From Dactylis glomerata (lineage: Eukaryota > Streptophyta > Magnoliopsida > Poales > Poaceae), in the NCBI GenBank assembly GCA_007115705.1, contig QXEO01000334.1, forward strand, positions 2,910,694 to 2,974,693: a stretch of DNA of 64,000 bases, written 5' to 3'. The notes under the pieces were generated by a model, which had not been told where the DNA came from, did no database searches, and saw only the letters and a program-made list of their open reading frames with translations. Both the position numbers and the translations under genes were made by a program. Shown piece by piece: positions 44,215 to 56,359 of this stretch (positions are counted from its first letter, which is position 1; each line of letters starts with the position of its first letter).

Positions 44215-46579
44215 TGAAAGTGCATGTGCCCCCATGTGTGGTTTTGGTAATTAATGGCAATCCCTATGGACTAATGTTTGCATCAAGTTATATTTGTAGG
44301 ACTTGTCTGTAGACAATGCTTGAGCCATATGTTGATTTCAAGGTTGTAAGAAGTTGCTAATGAACAAGATTATGTGATGACCAAGGTGATATTCAAAGAG
44401 TAATATGAAGTTTGGTCATAAGGGAGTTGAGCCTATATTGAGTGTGTTTTGAAGAATAAGGTTGAGTGTGATCTCATGTGTATCTTCAAGACACCATCCT
44501 TGTAGAAAAGCAAGAATTGATTCAATAATTGACCAAGTCGAAGCGCAACTTCAAGATAGGCATCTAGAAGATATCATATGCTTGAAGCTTGATGTCCATT
44601 TGGTGATAATGGTCATATGAAGATATTTCTACTAGAGTCTCTCCCATAGTGGAGTATGGGGGAGCAATCCGCAAGACTTCACCGAGCAAGCGCAATCAAG
44701 AAAGGTGGTCCAACTTGAGAAGGTCAAGACCATCATCATCTTGCTCAAGTGGAATGCTCAAGGCAAAGGTATGTTCTTGATAGGGTTTCTTTCTTACCGG
44801 TCTCATGGTGTTAGTTATGAGACCGGGTTATAGGATCGGTAGCCGTACTATCAAGAGGGGCTCTCGAGTGAGTAACTTAATCATATCGTTCGGAGAGAGC
44901 TCAAACCTTTGCATACTTGGAATCATCTTTCTTTGTTATTATTTGTATATTATCCATGTGAGGTTCTAGAACTTGTGGTTATTTCCATGACAAGCTCTAG
45001 CTCATCAAAAACGGATTTCTCATGAATATCTTATTGAGTTTTTGGTGTTGGAGGTTTTATCGGTTCATCTTTATATAGATAGGTCAAACCTTTTATCATT
45101 TGGTTTTACCCTCCATGGTTGGACTATGATGTTTCTATGCATAGACTTATAGAGCTCGTTGTTGTGATTCCAACGAGCCAAAGATCATCAAAAACAGAGT
45201 CCGGATGCTCAACTTATGATCATTTTGGTTTCAGCTGTTTCTGCCTTTTCTAGGGCCGGAGACTCCGTACTCGGAGGGCCAAAGACTCCGGTCCAAAATG
45301 TGTTTTCGCCGTTTTTCGTCCGGAGATTTGGCCCGGAACCTCCGGGTACTTTTCTAGGCCAAAGACTCTGGCCCCTAGGGACCGGAGACTCCAGCCTAAG
45401 TCTCCGGACCTCAAAAACTCGAGGTGTCGCTCAGCGCAAAGATGGGGATGGAGGCTTTTTAGCCCCTGCCCGGAGTCTCCGCCCTCCAAAGGCCGGAGAC
45501 TCCGGAGAAAGTGGCCTGCAATGGCTATTTTCGTGGGGCGACCTATAAAAGGTCCCCTTCTTCCTCCTTGGGCTACAGCTACTCCTGCTCTCTCTCCTCC
45601 ATTGTTGACCTTTTGTAGCTTGCCCTCCCTCCTCCATTTCTCCCATGCATGCTTCTTGAATCTTTTTGAGGGAAAAGAGAGAGGAGATCTAGATCTACAT
45701 TTCCACCAAACTCCTCTTTGTGAGAGAAACCTATTTGATCTAGATCTTGGAGTTCTTTGTGATTTTCTCCTTTGTTCTTCCTCTCATATCTCTCCATAGC
45801 ATTAGTTGCTTTGGTAGGATTTGAGTGTGAAGGACTTGAGCACTTGTGTTCTTGCCATTGCATCGGTTGCATCGATTTGAGTTCTCCTCAGAGATTTTGT
45901 GGAAGTGAAAGCAAGAAGATTACTTCCTCTTGGGTTCTTGGAACCCTAGACGGCTTAGTGGATTTCTTGGGGAGCTCCAATTAGGTTGTGGAGATCTTTC
46001 CAAGCTTTGTGGTACCTCCGTGGCGATTATTGGGAGCCTCCAATTGAGTTGTGGAGTGTGCCCCAATCTTAGTGGCTTTGTGGATTTGGGAGCCTCCAAT
46101 TAAGTTGTGGAGTTGCCCCAAGCTTTTTGCGGGTTCGGTGACCGCCCTCAGGGGTCCCATAGTGGATCGGGTCTTCCATCTTGGTGGGAGGCCTCGAGGA
46201 GATTACGGTGAGCCTCCGTGGCGTTTGGGGAGGCTTGTGCCTCCACACCGCTCCAATGAAGATTAGCACCCGCAAGGGTGTGAACTTCGGGATACATCAT
46301 CGTCTCCGCGTGTCTCGGTTATTTCTATACCCGGGCTCCTTTACTTATGCAATTTACTTTGTGATAGCCATCATGCTTCAAGTCTTATTTATCTTGCTAT
46401 CACATAGTTGCTTATCTTGTTTAGCATAAGTTGTTGGTGTACATAGGTAAGCCTAGTTTATTTAGGTTTTGTATGCTTGGCAAATTAAACGTTAGTTTTA
46501 TTCCGCATTTGTCAAGTCACTCGTAAAAGTTTTTAATCGCCTATTCACCCCCCCTCTAGGCGACATCCGTGTCCTTTCA
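44215..46579 (+). repeat. Element D 3' LTR (copia-like)
   Basis: 2365 bp from TGAAAGTGCATGTGCCCCC to GTGTCCTTTCA, with 6-bp inverted ends TGAAAG/CTTTCA. U3 carries an array of palindromic motifs just upstream of TATAAAA (45544-45550). The 3' half has repeated phrases such as GGGAGCCTCCAATT and GTTGTGGAG. The copia assignment rests on the tract and LTR style only, since no coding part is in the window. Confidence 0.65.
45255..45506 (+). promoter_or_regulatory. Array of GGAGACTCC palindromic motifs in the D LTR
   Basis: About nine full or degenerate copies of CCGGAGACTCCGG: clear ones at 45255-45267, 45391-45402, 45470-45480 and 45491-45505, variants between. The array ends 38 bp before the TATA box (45544-45550). 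Position and repetition suggest a U3 enhancer with a dimeric factor site. GC content there is far above the rest of D. Confidence 0.6.
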
Positions 46580-49500
46580 CAAGATATTATATCACCTTGC
46601 TGAGGACAGCACCGAGACACCACCATCATATGGTCGTGTATGCCGACTCTAACTGCTAGCGCACAATCTAAATCAAATTTTGCAAAAAAAATGTAACAAA
46701 AATTTATTTTACAGACTCATTTACTACTTTCCCATCCAGCTCTAACCAAACTGAGAACTTATACATTGTTCAAGTAATATTTTTAACACACAATCTTAGG
46801 TTATTTGTAAGAATATGGCCTCGAATATGTTTCTCCATGAAATTTTAATTGGAGCCAAAACATTTAAATATCATTACCTTATTTTTATATAATTTCAATG
46901 GAAATGACATCGCACGAAATAGTGTTGAATACAAATACACATGTGAATAGTGGTGAAGCAAATAAAATATTGATGGTATAAATATTTTGTTGTAATATTT
47001 TGTGAAGACAAGACAATCAACCATAAAATGCATCAGTAATTATGAGTGTGATTTGAGCTTTCCCTGGAGCTACACCTCAAATAAAGAATTACTACTCTTG
47101 CAATATTGGAGTACTCTTTTTGTTGGAAATTTATTGTTGGGAAACTATAGTTAATGAATAGCGCCTCGTTAAAAAAACTACTATTAGATCATAATCGTCG
47201 AAAGTATTGTTTGATAACCACTTCAAGAGAATTACCTTTGTCGATGAATTTTTTCGCTGAAGAATTAGTGTGAATAAATTACCATTCGTATACCATTATA
47301 GAAATACCGTTGCGAGTCAAACTTGGACCAATTGGTAGTGCAATACAAATAAAGAATTACCATTCTTGCACCATTGGAAAAATACTGTTGTGAAAATGCC
47401 ATCGAGGAATAGCATCCCATTAAAATTTAATATTTGATAATAACAGTCGAAAATAATTTTGGATAGCGACCGCATGTAAATATAGTTAGGGATAAAAAAT
47501 TCTCACATAAAATATTTACCGTTCGTGCACCATTGAAAAAATATCCTCTTAAAATTACTATCGTTAATTTATGCAACATTGAATTACAATTAGATAATAA
47601 TGTTGGACTATTCCTTCTCGCAAATTACGGTTATGGATGATTTTTTTTTCAAAATACCTATGAAAAAACAGACCGTGCATCGTTAAAGATATATTGATGC
47701 GAAACAGCTATCGGAAATTTACACATAGGTGAAGAAGTACTATTAGAAAATTAACGTTGGTTAATTACTGGTGGAGATCGAGTTAAAGGTTTGTAATGCT
47801 AAGGAGCACAGTTTATTTAGCGCAGAAGAATTGTCATCTTTGGATGTTAAAAGAAATAAAAATTATATGTCTTCAAAGATCATGCGACGTATTTATGAAT
47901 CAAAATAAGGTACAATATGCAGGTTCTAACATATGGCTATTAATGTTGGTTGTTGCGCACATAATTGGCATGTCCATATTTAACATAGCCATATTGTAGC
48001 AGAAGTACTCACGTGATAAATGTTAGCGCCGGCCGTTGATTTAAAAAACCTATTACGACTTATTGTGATTAACAATTTAAGAAAAATGATCATATTTTTG
48101 TCAATAAATATCAGATATATGCCATAAAAACTATTCCATTAAATTCATATTCAAATGAAAATTTCAATGGTTTCATATTTTGTATTTTTTTACGCAAATG
48201 CTTCATTTTTTTGACTAAATTACTGGATAATTTTTTTATTGAACTACGTGCATGCCTAGGCAAACCATATCTTCATTTAATAATAAATCATTAGTAATTA
48301 TGGAACTACAACACTATACTACTGTATCATGTGCGCTTACATCGAGGGGTGGGCAAAAATTGATTTACAGTTTGACTGCTTTTTGTGTCGTCCATTTTCT
48401 TTTACTAAACTAGATATTAGGATTAGATGTGTGAAAGAAAATAAACTACTCTCATCAGCCTGTTTTAGAAAAGGGTTGCTACACACGTGAACTTGTCCCT
48501 AGCTATAAGTCCACTAAATTATAGCCTCTATCACGTTATAAACGTTCATCTAACCTCAATCAATTTTGATATTCTCTCTAAGAAGTACCCATTAACAATA
48601 AAATGATAGTTAAGATAGAATTCATTAGAGACATATAACAACATCTTTTATCACCTTGCTGAGGACAGCACCGAGACACCACCATCATATGGTCACGTAT
48701 GCCGCCTCTACTTGCTAGCGCACAATCTTAATCAAATGTGTAGATAATGCAACACAATTTTATTTTTTACAGACTCCTTTACTGCTTCCCCATCTAGCTC
48801 TAACCGAACCGAGAACTTATACATTGTTCAAGTAAGAGTTTTAACACAAAATCTTAGGTTATTTGTAGGAATTTGGCCTCGAATATGTTTCACCAAGAAA
48901 TTTTGCTTGGAGCCAAAACATTTAAATATCATAACCTTATTTTTTATATAATTTTAATGGAAATGACATCGCACAAAATAGTGTTGAATACAAATACACA
49001 TGTGAACAGTGTTGAAGCAAATAAAATATAGACGGTGTAAATATTTTATTGTAATATTTTGTGAAGACAGGACAATCAACCATAAAAATGCATCAGTAAT
49101 TATGAGTGTGATTTGAGTTTTCCCTGGAGCTACACCTAGAGAATTACTACTCTTTTTGTTGGAAATATACTATTCGGAAACTGTAGTTAATGAATAGCGC
49201 CCCGTCAAAAAATTACTATTAGATGATAACCGTCAAAAGTATTGTTTGATAACCACTTCAAGAGAATGACCTTTCAGGATAAATTTTTCATTGAAGAATT
49301 AGTGTGAATAATTACCATTCATACACCATAAAAGAAATACCATTGCGAGTCAAGCTTGGACCAATTGGTAGTACAATACAAATAAAGAATTACAATTATT
49401 GAACCATTGGAAAAATAGTGTTGGGAAAATGCCATCGAGGAATAGCATTGCATTGAAATTTAATGTTTGATGATATATGTCCAAAATACTTTTGGATAGC

Positions 49501-50022
49501 GACCGCATGTAAATATAGTTATGGACAAAAAATTCCCAAGAAAATATTTACTGTTCGTGCACCATTGAAAAAAAATCCTCTTAATCATTATTTTATGCAA
49601 TGTTGAATTACTATTAGATAATAATGTTGGATTATTCCTTCTCACAAATTACTTTTCTAGATGAATATTTTCTTTCAAAATAATTGTGTAAAAAAACAAA
49701 CCGTGCACTGTTAAAGATACATTGATGCGAAACAGCTTTATAAATTTACACATAGGTGAAGAAGTACTATTGGATAATTAAGGTTGGTTAATTACTGGTG
49801 GAGTTAAAGGTTTGTAATGTTAAGTTACTTTCAAATGATTACAGTAGGAAAATTTGAAAGAGCATTTATGAATGAAAATAAGGTACAATGTGCAGGTTCT
49901 GACTATTAATGTTGGTTGTTGCGCACATAATTAATCTATTCATATTTAATGTAGCCATAATGTAGCAGAAGTAGTCACGTGATAAATGTTAGCGCCGTCC
50001 GTTGATTAAAAAAACCTAGCAC
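46580..50022. repeat. Unrecognised AT-rich tandem repeat (period about 2.06 kb)
   Basis: Unit 1 runs from 46591 to about 48649 and unit 2 from 48650 to 50022, where it is cut by A3. Aligned points give a period of 2058-2059 bp in the left part; unit 2 has lost roughly 90 bp further on. Similarity is roughly 85-90 percent by eye. Within a unit are degenerate subrepeats of about 155 bp built around ACCATTC.TGCACCATTG. No ORF, TG..CA termini, poly(A) or transposon inverted ends were found. It could be a satellite-like array or the remnant of an unknown element. Confidence 0.6.
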
Positions 50023-52837
50023 CTACTGTAATGACCGCTCCTTATCATTTTTATTACGTTGTTGTGCCAAGAAGAACCTCTAATTTGAGGGACGTAAGAT
50101 TTGGGGAAGTTGCTGTCCTAAAACAGATTTCTGCGCTGCACCGTAAAACTTTGTGAAAATTCTCAGAATATCTTTTTAATCTGACATTTCTTGTGCATAT
50201 GCCCCAGGTTATATCCAAACTTTCATTAGTTTTGCACTTTTCGATTTGAGCAACAGAAGGTCCTCAAAAAAATCGACCTTTGACAGCTGTTCTGCTTTGA
50301 CAGATTTCTGCCACTATTTGTGTTTGCCTCTCGATCGCTTTCTTTTTGAGTTCTTTTGATCACGGAACTTTTGAGGAAGTTGCTACAGTAGTATATGCTT
50401 TATTTGTGGTGATTTTGAGTTTGAAACTGAACCAAAAAGGATTGATTTACTATTATGTTTATACTAACATTGCTAATAGAATTGTGTGAAGTTTTGTATG
50501 AAGGAAGTTTTCAAGTGTAGAGATTAGAGAATGATGAGATGAGATGAAGTATGGACAAAAGCTCAAGCTTGGGGATGCCCATGTCACCCCAAGAAATATC
50601 CAAGAGGTACAAGCGTCAAAGTTTGGGGATGCCCCCGAGGCACCCCTTCTTCGTCGGCAAAAATCAGGTCACCTTTCAAGACACTATATTTTTATTGCTT
50701 AATATTCTATGTGTTTTTCTTGGGGCGTCAGTTGTTTTCGCTTTCAGTTTTTTTTTTGCTGCAATAAACGGTTTGATCACATCATGTTGTTTTGGAGAGA
50801 GACTTATTCCGTTTTTCATTTACGAAAAACACTCTAGTTTTCACTCTTATTGTTCAACGAGTGTTCTCTTTTTCTCGAACTGCGTTTAGCTTTCTTTTTC
50901 GCCTTGATTTTTGTTCAGATCTTGGTTTATCTTTGCATCAAGGTGTATTTATACAACTGGTCTATGTTGGTTTTCATCAAAAGAGTTGTCTCAAAAGGGT
51001 TTGAATGGTGTTGGAAAAGAGAAAAAGTTTCATGCAAAAAGTGGTACAAAAGGAGCTTGTTTAGACTGCGGCTTAGGCTTTTCGATGCCATGCCTGATGT
51101 CGTTTTGATAGTATGCTTAGTGATTTTTTTCTGTAGCATGACTTGTCTTAAATGACTGAGATTGCTTAATGAGCCTTTGAAAAAATCATGCGTTGTTTTA
51201 TTATATGGAAGCATTTATTTGGTTTTCTCCTTGATGCTTTATTTGGGTTGACTTGGCGCATGCTTACAACATGTTTGACTCTTAGAAAGTCGCCATAAGC
51301 CTTTATAATCATTTGGTTTTTGACTTGTGATGCCATTTTATGCTTCTTTTAATTATGTTTTGTCGCTATGCATGATTATGGCCGTTATTGCTCTCTTAGT
51401 TGGTCGCTCCCAGTCTTTTGCTAGCCCTCATTTTGTACTGAGTATGAGCTCTACTCGTGCATCCAACTCCCAAAAACCAAGTTGTTCCAATGTGTCCACC
51501 ATACATACCTATTAGCAATTTGCTATTCCAAAGTACATTTGACTTGTTTTTATCTATCCTTCGAATTAAACTCTTTTGGTGTTATGTGAAAATTAGTCAG
51601 TAAAGCTCTCACGAACCTGATGACACACTTTACTTTTCTCGTTTTTAAAATTTTGACATTGTGGCTCTTTTGTGTTGATGTTATGCTTGCAAGTTGTAAA
51701 TTGAAAATTAGCCAAACCATGCCGTCATGGGGTAAGCTTTCAACATTTCACTTTCTCTTATTTGAGTTGATATCGTGATCTTTTGTTTATGGATACTCGC
51801 GATGTGAAATAAGTTGGGAATCTTGCGGGATCATGGAGTTTGTATATGTGTTAGAGAAACACCTGGGCCGCTAATCTAAGCCATGCATCATTCATGGTGG
51901 AAATTTACAGCATGCCCATAGTGGACATTCGACGATGCATCTCAAAATAAAAAGCTATACCAATGGTAAATAAAAGAGATGCCGAGGTGTTTATTGTCTG
52001 TTTGTCCTGTCATTTTGATGTGGGCTTGTTTTATGTCATCGGGCAAGGAGGTACCCTATTGGTGGTTCTCGATGATACATGTATACTTACAATGACAAGA
52101 GCTTGCTTGGGACCCTAAGTCGAGTAGCATGAGGTTTGGGTATTTGTACTTCATGGGACACGAGGTTTTCAACTTATGATTTGTCAAGCATATGCTCATA
52201 AACGTTCTTGCATTTACATTAACCATTCAAGATGCCTATGATGGGGGCAATGAGAGCTCAAAACTAGTAAGTACCATAATTTTTGAAGGTTTATAAAACT
52301 TGCAATCACTGCTTCCCTCTGCGAAGGGTCTTTCTTTTACTTTTTGTTGAGTCTCAACCTTCTACCTTTATGCATTGTCTAAGAGAGCATAGTTGCTATT
52401 CTGACTTTAATGTGCATGGTCCCAAAGTTTATCATTGATTGATTCATGATTATGGTTTTGCTTGTTCTTAAATCATTTGTATCTAGTCGCCCTCTTAAAC
52501 TTGAAGGTGTCCTATGCATTTATGTTTTGCTCTTCCATAAAGGACAAGCTGAAAACCATTTGCTATGTTTTTCCATATGAATTGAACACACACTTGACTT
52601 TCATTGTTTTATTATTCATGATCTTTCGTTTGTGTTTCTTTTCATCTTATAACATGGTTGCTAAGTTTTTATTGTCAAGATTATGTCTCTTATGCCTATG
52701 TTTTAAGTTCTTTGATCCCAGCACTCAATGCTTTACATCGTTGATCAAAATTGTGATGGTGCATGTCACCTCAAAAATTATTATTTTGTTATCACTTACC
52801 TACTCGAGGACGAGCAGGAGTTAAGCTTGGGGATGCT
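50023..52837 (+). mobile_element. Element A3: truncated A-type internal region
   Basis: Matches the A1/A2 noncoding module from the ACTGTAATGACCGCTCC phrase (A1 4204 onward) to the polypurine tract just before 52838. The 5' LTR, primer site and coding block are missing: the left edge joins the tandem repeat directly. It is more diverged from A1 and A2 than they are from each other, hence older. Polypurine-like motifs recur near 50566-50632. Confidence 0.8.
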
Positions 52838-53016
52838 TGATACGTCTCAAACGTATCTATAATTTTTGATACTCCATGCTTGTTTTACACCATTTTCTTC
52901 TTGTTTTGTTTATACTTAGTGGCATTTTAATGCAATTTCTAGAACTAACCTATTGACAAGATGACATAGTGCAAGTTTCCTGTTTTTTGCTGTTTTGTGT
53001 TTTAGAAAAGCTACAC
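52838..53016 (+). repeat. A3 3' LTR, left segment
   Basis: Starts TGATACGTCTCAAACGTATC and continues to AAAAGCTACAC (53006-53016). That 11-mer recurs at 56349-56359, where the same LTR continues, so a retroposon was inserted here. Confidence 0.85.
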
Positions 53017-56000
53017 AAACATGTAGGCCGGACAGTACACACCCGTCCCCTCGCGTCGCTCCCCCACGCAACGCCAGTGGAGAAAATCGTGCCGCCACCG
53101 GGAGCTCATCCTCTAGACCTCCCCCGCCGCTACCGTTGTTGGCCTCGTCCGTGGCGGTGGCAGCCCCCTGCTACCGAAGGTGGCCGGGGTTCCTCGCATG
53201 GTGGGAGACCGGTGCGTGGGGGCGACGGCGGTCGGGAGTGGGGACGCCGAGCCGGCGGGCTCGGGTCGAGATGGTCGTGGCTACGGCTCGCCGTCGTCTG
53301 CGGCTTGCTAGGCGAAGGTGGTGGCCTGCTCTGCTCCACGGCGGGGCGGCCTAGGTGCGGGGATGGCTGCCGGGATCTGATACGCCGGCGTCGGCGGTTG
53401 GGCGCGTGGGTGCCGAGCAGGTGGGCTCGGGTCGGATCTCCGGTGGCGGCCGCCCTGCGGTGGTCGTTCCCGACGAGCGGCGATGGTCTCCTTCGTGGGG
53501 GCTTGCGGCGCATCATCGCTGGCCCAGATCCGTTTCGATCTGGGGCGAGCGGCTCGCCCGCGCTCATGGATACCTGGGCGGCGTGGAGGACGCCGGGGTG
53601 GCAGCCCCGGACTGCTGTCGGTGGTCTCATCGACAAGGAGTTAGCGGTGTTTGCATTTGCCGCAGCATGAGGAGCTGCTGCAGGTGCAATCACAGGGAGG
53701 ATCTTGGCAGACGACCACGGGGAGATGGTTTGTTCTGTGCCGCATGCTCCAGTGATCTACGTGCTGTTTGGTGCCGCTGATATGTCTGGACGTTCACCCC
53801 ATTGGCTAGGGAGCTGAGGAGCTCTAGGCGAAAGCCTAGCCCGGCCTTTGGACGGTGCCGGCAACGACGGTGCTGCGGTGTCGTTTTCCTTCTTAAAGGC
53901 ATTGTTGTAGAGCTCCCCTTCTCACCCTGTGGGGTCGCGGCTCTCCGGGAGAAATCCTAAGCTTCGGTCAGCCGGAGCGGGCGACGACGGTGATACGTCT
54001 CAAACGTATCTATAATTTTTGATGCTCCATGCTTGTTTTTACACCATTTGCCTATTGTTTCGTTACACTTAGTGGCACTTTTATGCATTTTCCGGAACTA
54101 ACCTATTAACGAGTTGCCACAGTGCCAGTTCCCTGTTTTCTGCTGTTTTTATGTTTCAGAAGTGATACACAGGAAATATTCTTGGAATTGGACGAAACAA
54201 AAGCCAGTAGTCTTATTTTTCCCAGGAGCATCCAGACATCCGAAGAGAGGAAGGAGAGGGGCCACAGGCCTCCCTCACATAGGGCTGGCGCGGCCCAGGC
54301 CCTGGCTGTGCCACCCCTGTGTGAGGAGGCCCTGGCAGCCCTCTGACATCGCCCCTTCGCCTATATAAAGCCTCGGGACGGAAAACCCTAGGGGAGTCGG
54401 CAAATTTCCAGAAAGAGTTCCGCAGTTCCGCCGCCGCCACCGACGAATTTCGGGGAACAGAAGTCTCTGTTCCGGCACCCTACCGGGATGGGGAAGTGCC
54501 CCCGGAGCCATCTCCATCGGTCTCCATCGCCATCTCCGCCGTCTCCATCGACCTCACCGCCATCTCCATCAACCTTGCTGTCTCCTATGATGAGGAGGGA
54601 GTAGTTCATCCCCGGGGCTAAGGGCTCTACCGGTAGCTATGTGGTTCACCTCTCTCTCCCATGATATGATTTTTATGTGATCGTGAGCTTTGTATCATGT
54701 TGAACAAGTAGATGTTATTATTCAGATATTATGCTACTCCTATGCTTAATTGTTATAGTGTACTCTAGTGATGTTATTAAAGTAATCTATTCCTCCTGCC
54801 ATGGTGTAACGGTGACAGTGCGTGCATCATGGTGGTACTTGGTTTAGGCTATGATTTTGATCTCTTGTGGATTATGAGAGTAATTATTACTATGATAGTA
54901 TTGAGTGATCTATTCCTCCTTTCATGGTGTAATGTTGACAGTGTGTGCACCGTGTTAGTACTTGGTCTAAGTTGCAATGATTTCTATCTTGAATTGTGAT
55001 CTGATTTGGATGTCTCTATGAGTGGTGTTTGTCAAGTACTTGATGAACTTTAAGGGGTGCTTCTGTAGCCACTACACAATGATTAGTGTTATTCAATAGG
55101 AGAGTAATTCAGAGTACCATAGTGGAGAGAAGTTGTTTATTTGTTCAATCATGTTATATTGTTGGGAGTGTGTCCACTAGTGAAAGTATGATCCCTAGGC
55201 CTTGTTTCCAAGCTTTGCACACCGTTTACTTGCTGTTTTGTTACTTGTTTGCTCGCAGCGATATTTATTTCACATCACGTTTGCTACTTATAATCATCTA
55301 TACCACCTATATTTCACTATCTCTTCGCCGAACTAGTGCACCTATACATCTGACAAGTGTATTGGGTGTGTTGGGGACACAAGAGACTTTCTGTATCGTA
55401 ATTGCAGGGTTGCTTGAGAGGGATAGCTTTGACCTCTAACCTCCCTGAGTTCGATAAACCTTGGGTGATCCACTTAAGGGAAACTTGCTGCTGTTCTACA
55501 AACCTCTGCACTTGGAGGCCCAACAAGTGTCTACAAGAATAGAAGTGCGTAGACATCAGACGGCGTCACCGTCGCATCCCTCTTGTGGGCGTCGCCTTGG
55601 AGAGTCAGTTGTGGCAGCTAGAGTGCCTTCTCTTACGTTGGGGTCAGTGGATGTCGGGGCAGCAGCCCCGGATGGTGGTTGTGCGTCGAGGCAGCGGCCT
55701 CGGGATTCATGGTGGGCACGTGCTTCATGAGGCGGAGCAATTGTTTGCATGGCTTGGGTGATTGTCTTGTGTCGCTAGTGCGACAAGGCTGTCGGCTCAG
55801 TCGACGCTGTCTCGGAGGAGGCAGTTTGACTTTTAGGTCGGGGCGACGGCCCCGGATGTTGGTGCGGCGACCGTGGTCTACGAGCAGTTTGCCCTGTGCA
55901 GCTTGGGCTGCGGGTGGCTGGGTCATGCGGCATTGTGGCTCATGTTCGAGCGGTGGTACGTCGGGATGGTGGTCCCGGAAGGTGGTGTTGGTGGTCTGCT

Positions 56001-56348
56001 GGGTGTGGTAGAACTGGGTGGTTGTCGGAGCGGCGGCTCCGAAGGCTCTTATTGTTGGGTGCATCGAGACCTTGTTTGTCTCGATGCTGGTCGTCGGCGT
56101 CGTGTGGCGCAGCTCTTCTGGGGTGTTGGCTTCTTCATCTTCATTGGAGCATCCCATGCTTGCTCCTCCCATAGCACTCACGGCGTTTTCTCTCCGACTT
56201 TGATAGGAGGTCGTCTTGTCCTGGTTGAGTAATGTTGTGTGGGCTTTGCCCCCATTGTATTGGTTTTAGCCCGGTTTTCCGTTAATTAACTGGGCAATTC
56301 TCTTCTTCTTAATTAACCGAAAAGGCAAAGCTTTTGCCTCGTTTAAAA
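53017..56348 (+). mobile_element. GC-rich poly(A) retroposon (LINE-like, non-autonomous), split by a solo LTR
   Basis: Flanked by the 11-bp duplication AAAAGCTACAC (53006-53016, 56349-56359), the length expected for target-primed reverse transcription. The 3' end has a near-palindrome AGGCAAAGCTTTTGCCT (56323-56339) followed by GTTTAAAAAA. Without the inserted solo LTR it is about 1.76 kb. It is GC-rich and has long open frames on both strands, but none resembles endonuclease, RT or gag, so I leave them out. I read it as a non-autonomous LINE derivative. Confidence 0.65.
53991..55558 (+). repeat. Solo LTR, type-2 A family
   Basis: 1568 bp from TGATACGTCTC to GCGTAGACATCA, flanked by the perfect duplication GACGG (53986-53990, 55559-55563) inside the retroposon. 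It shares its first 190 bp with A1/A2 LTRs but has a different middle and end. It is the product of LTR-LTR recombination of a former full element. Confidence 0.9.
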
Positions 56349-56359
56349 AAAAGCTACAC

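Noticed and set aside
45255..45506. Short palindromic repeats that might suggest a CRISPR array.
   Set aside because: Copies are degenerate and irregularly spaced within a plant LTR upstream of a TATA box; there are no cas genes.
46580..50022. Reading the two repeat units as LTRs of a small element, or as Helitrons ending CTAG at 50016-50019.
   Set aside because: No TG..CA ends, primer site or polypurine tract was found. Unit 1 ends CTAT at the matching place and no proper hairpin precedes it.
52969..53780. Long GC-rich ORFs on both strands in the retroposon (up to 233 aa).
   Set aside because: Open frames are expected at this GC content. They cross the insertion border or overlap on opposite strands, and none shows a known domain.
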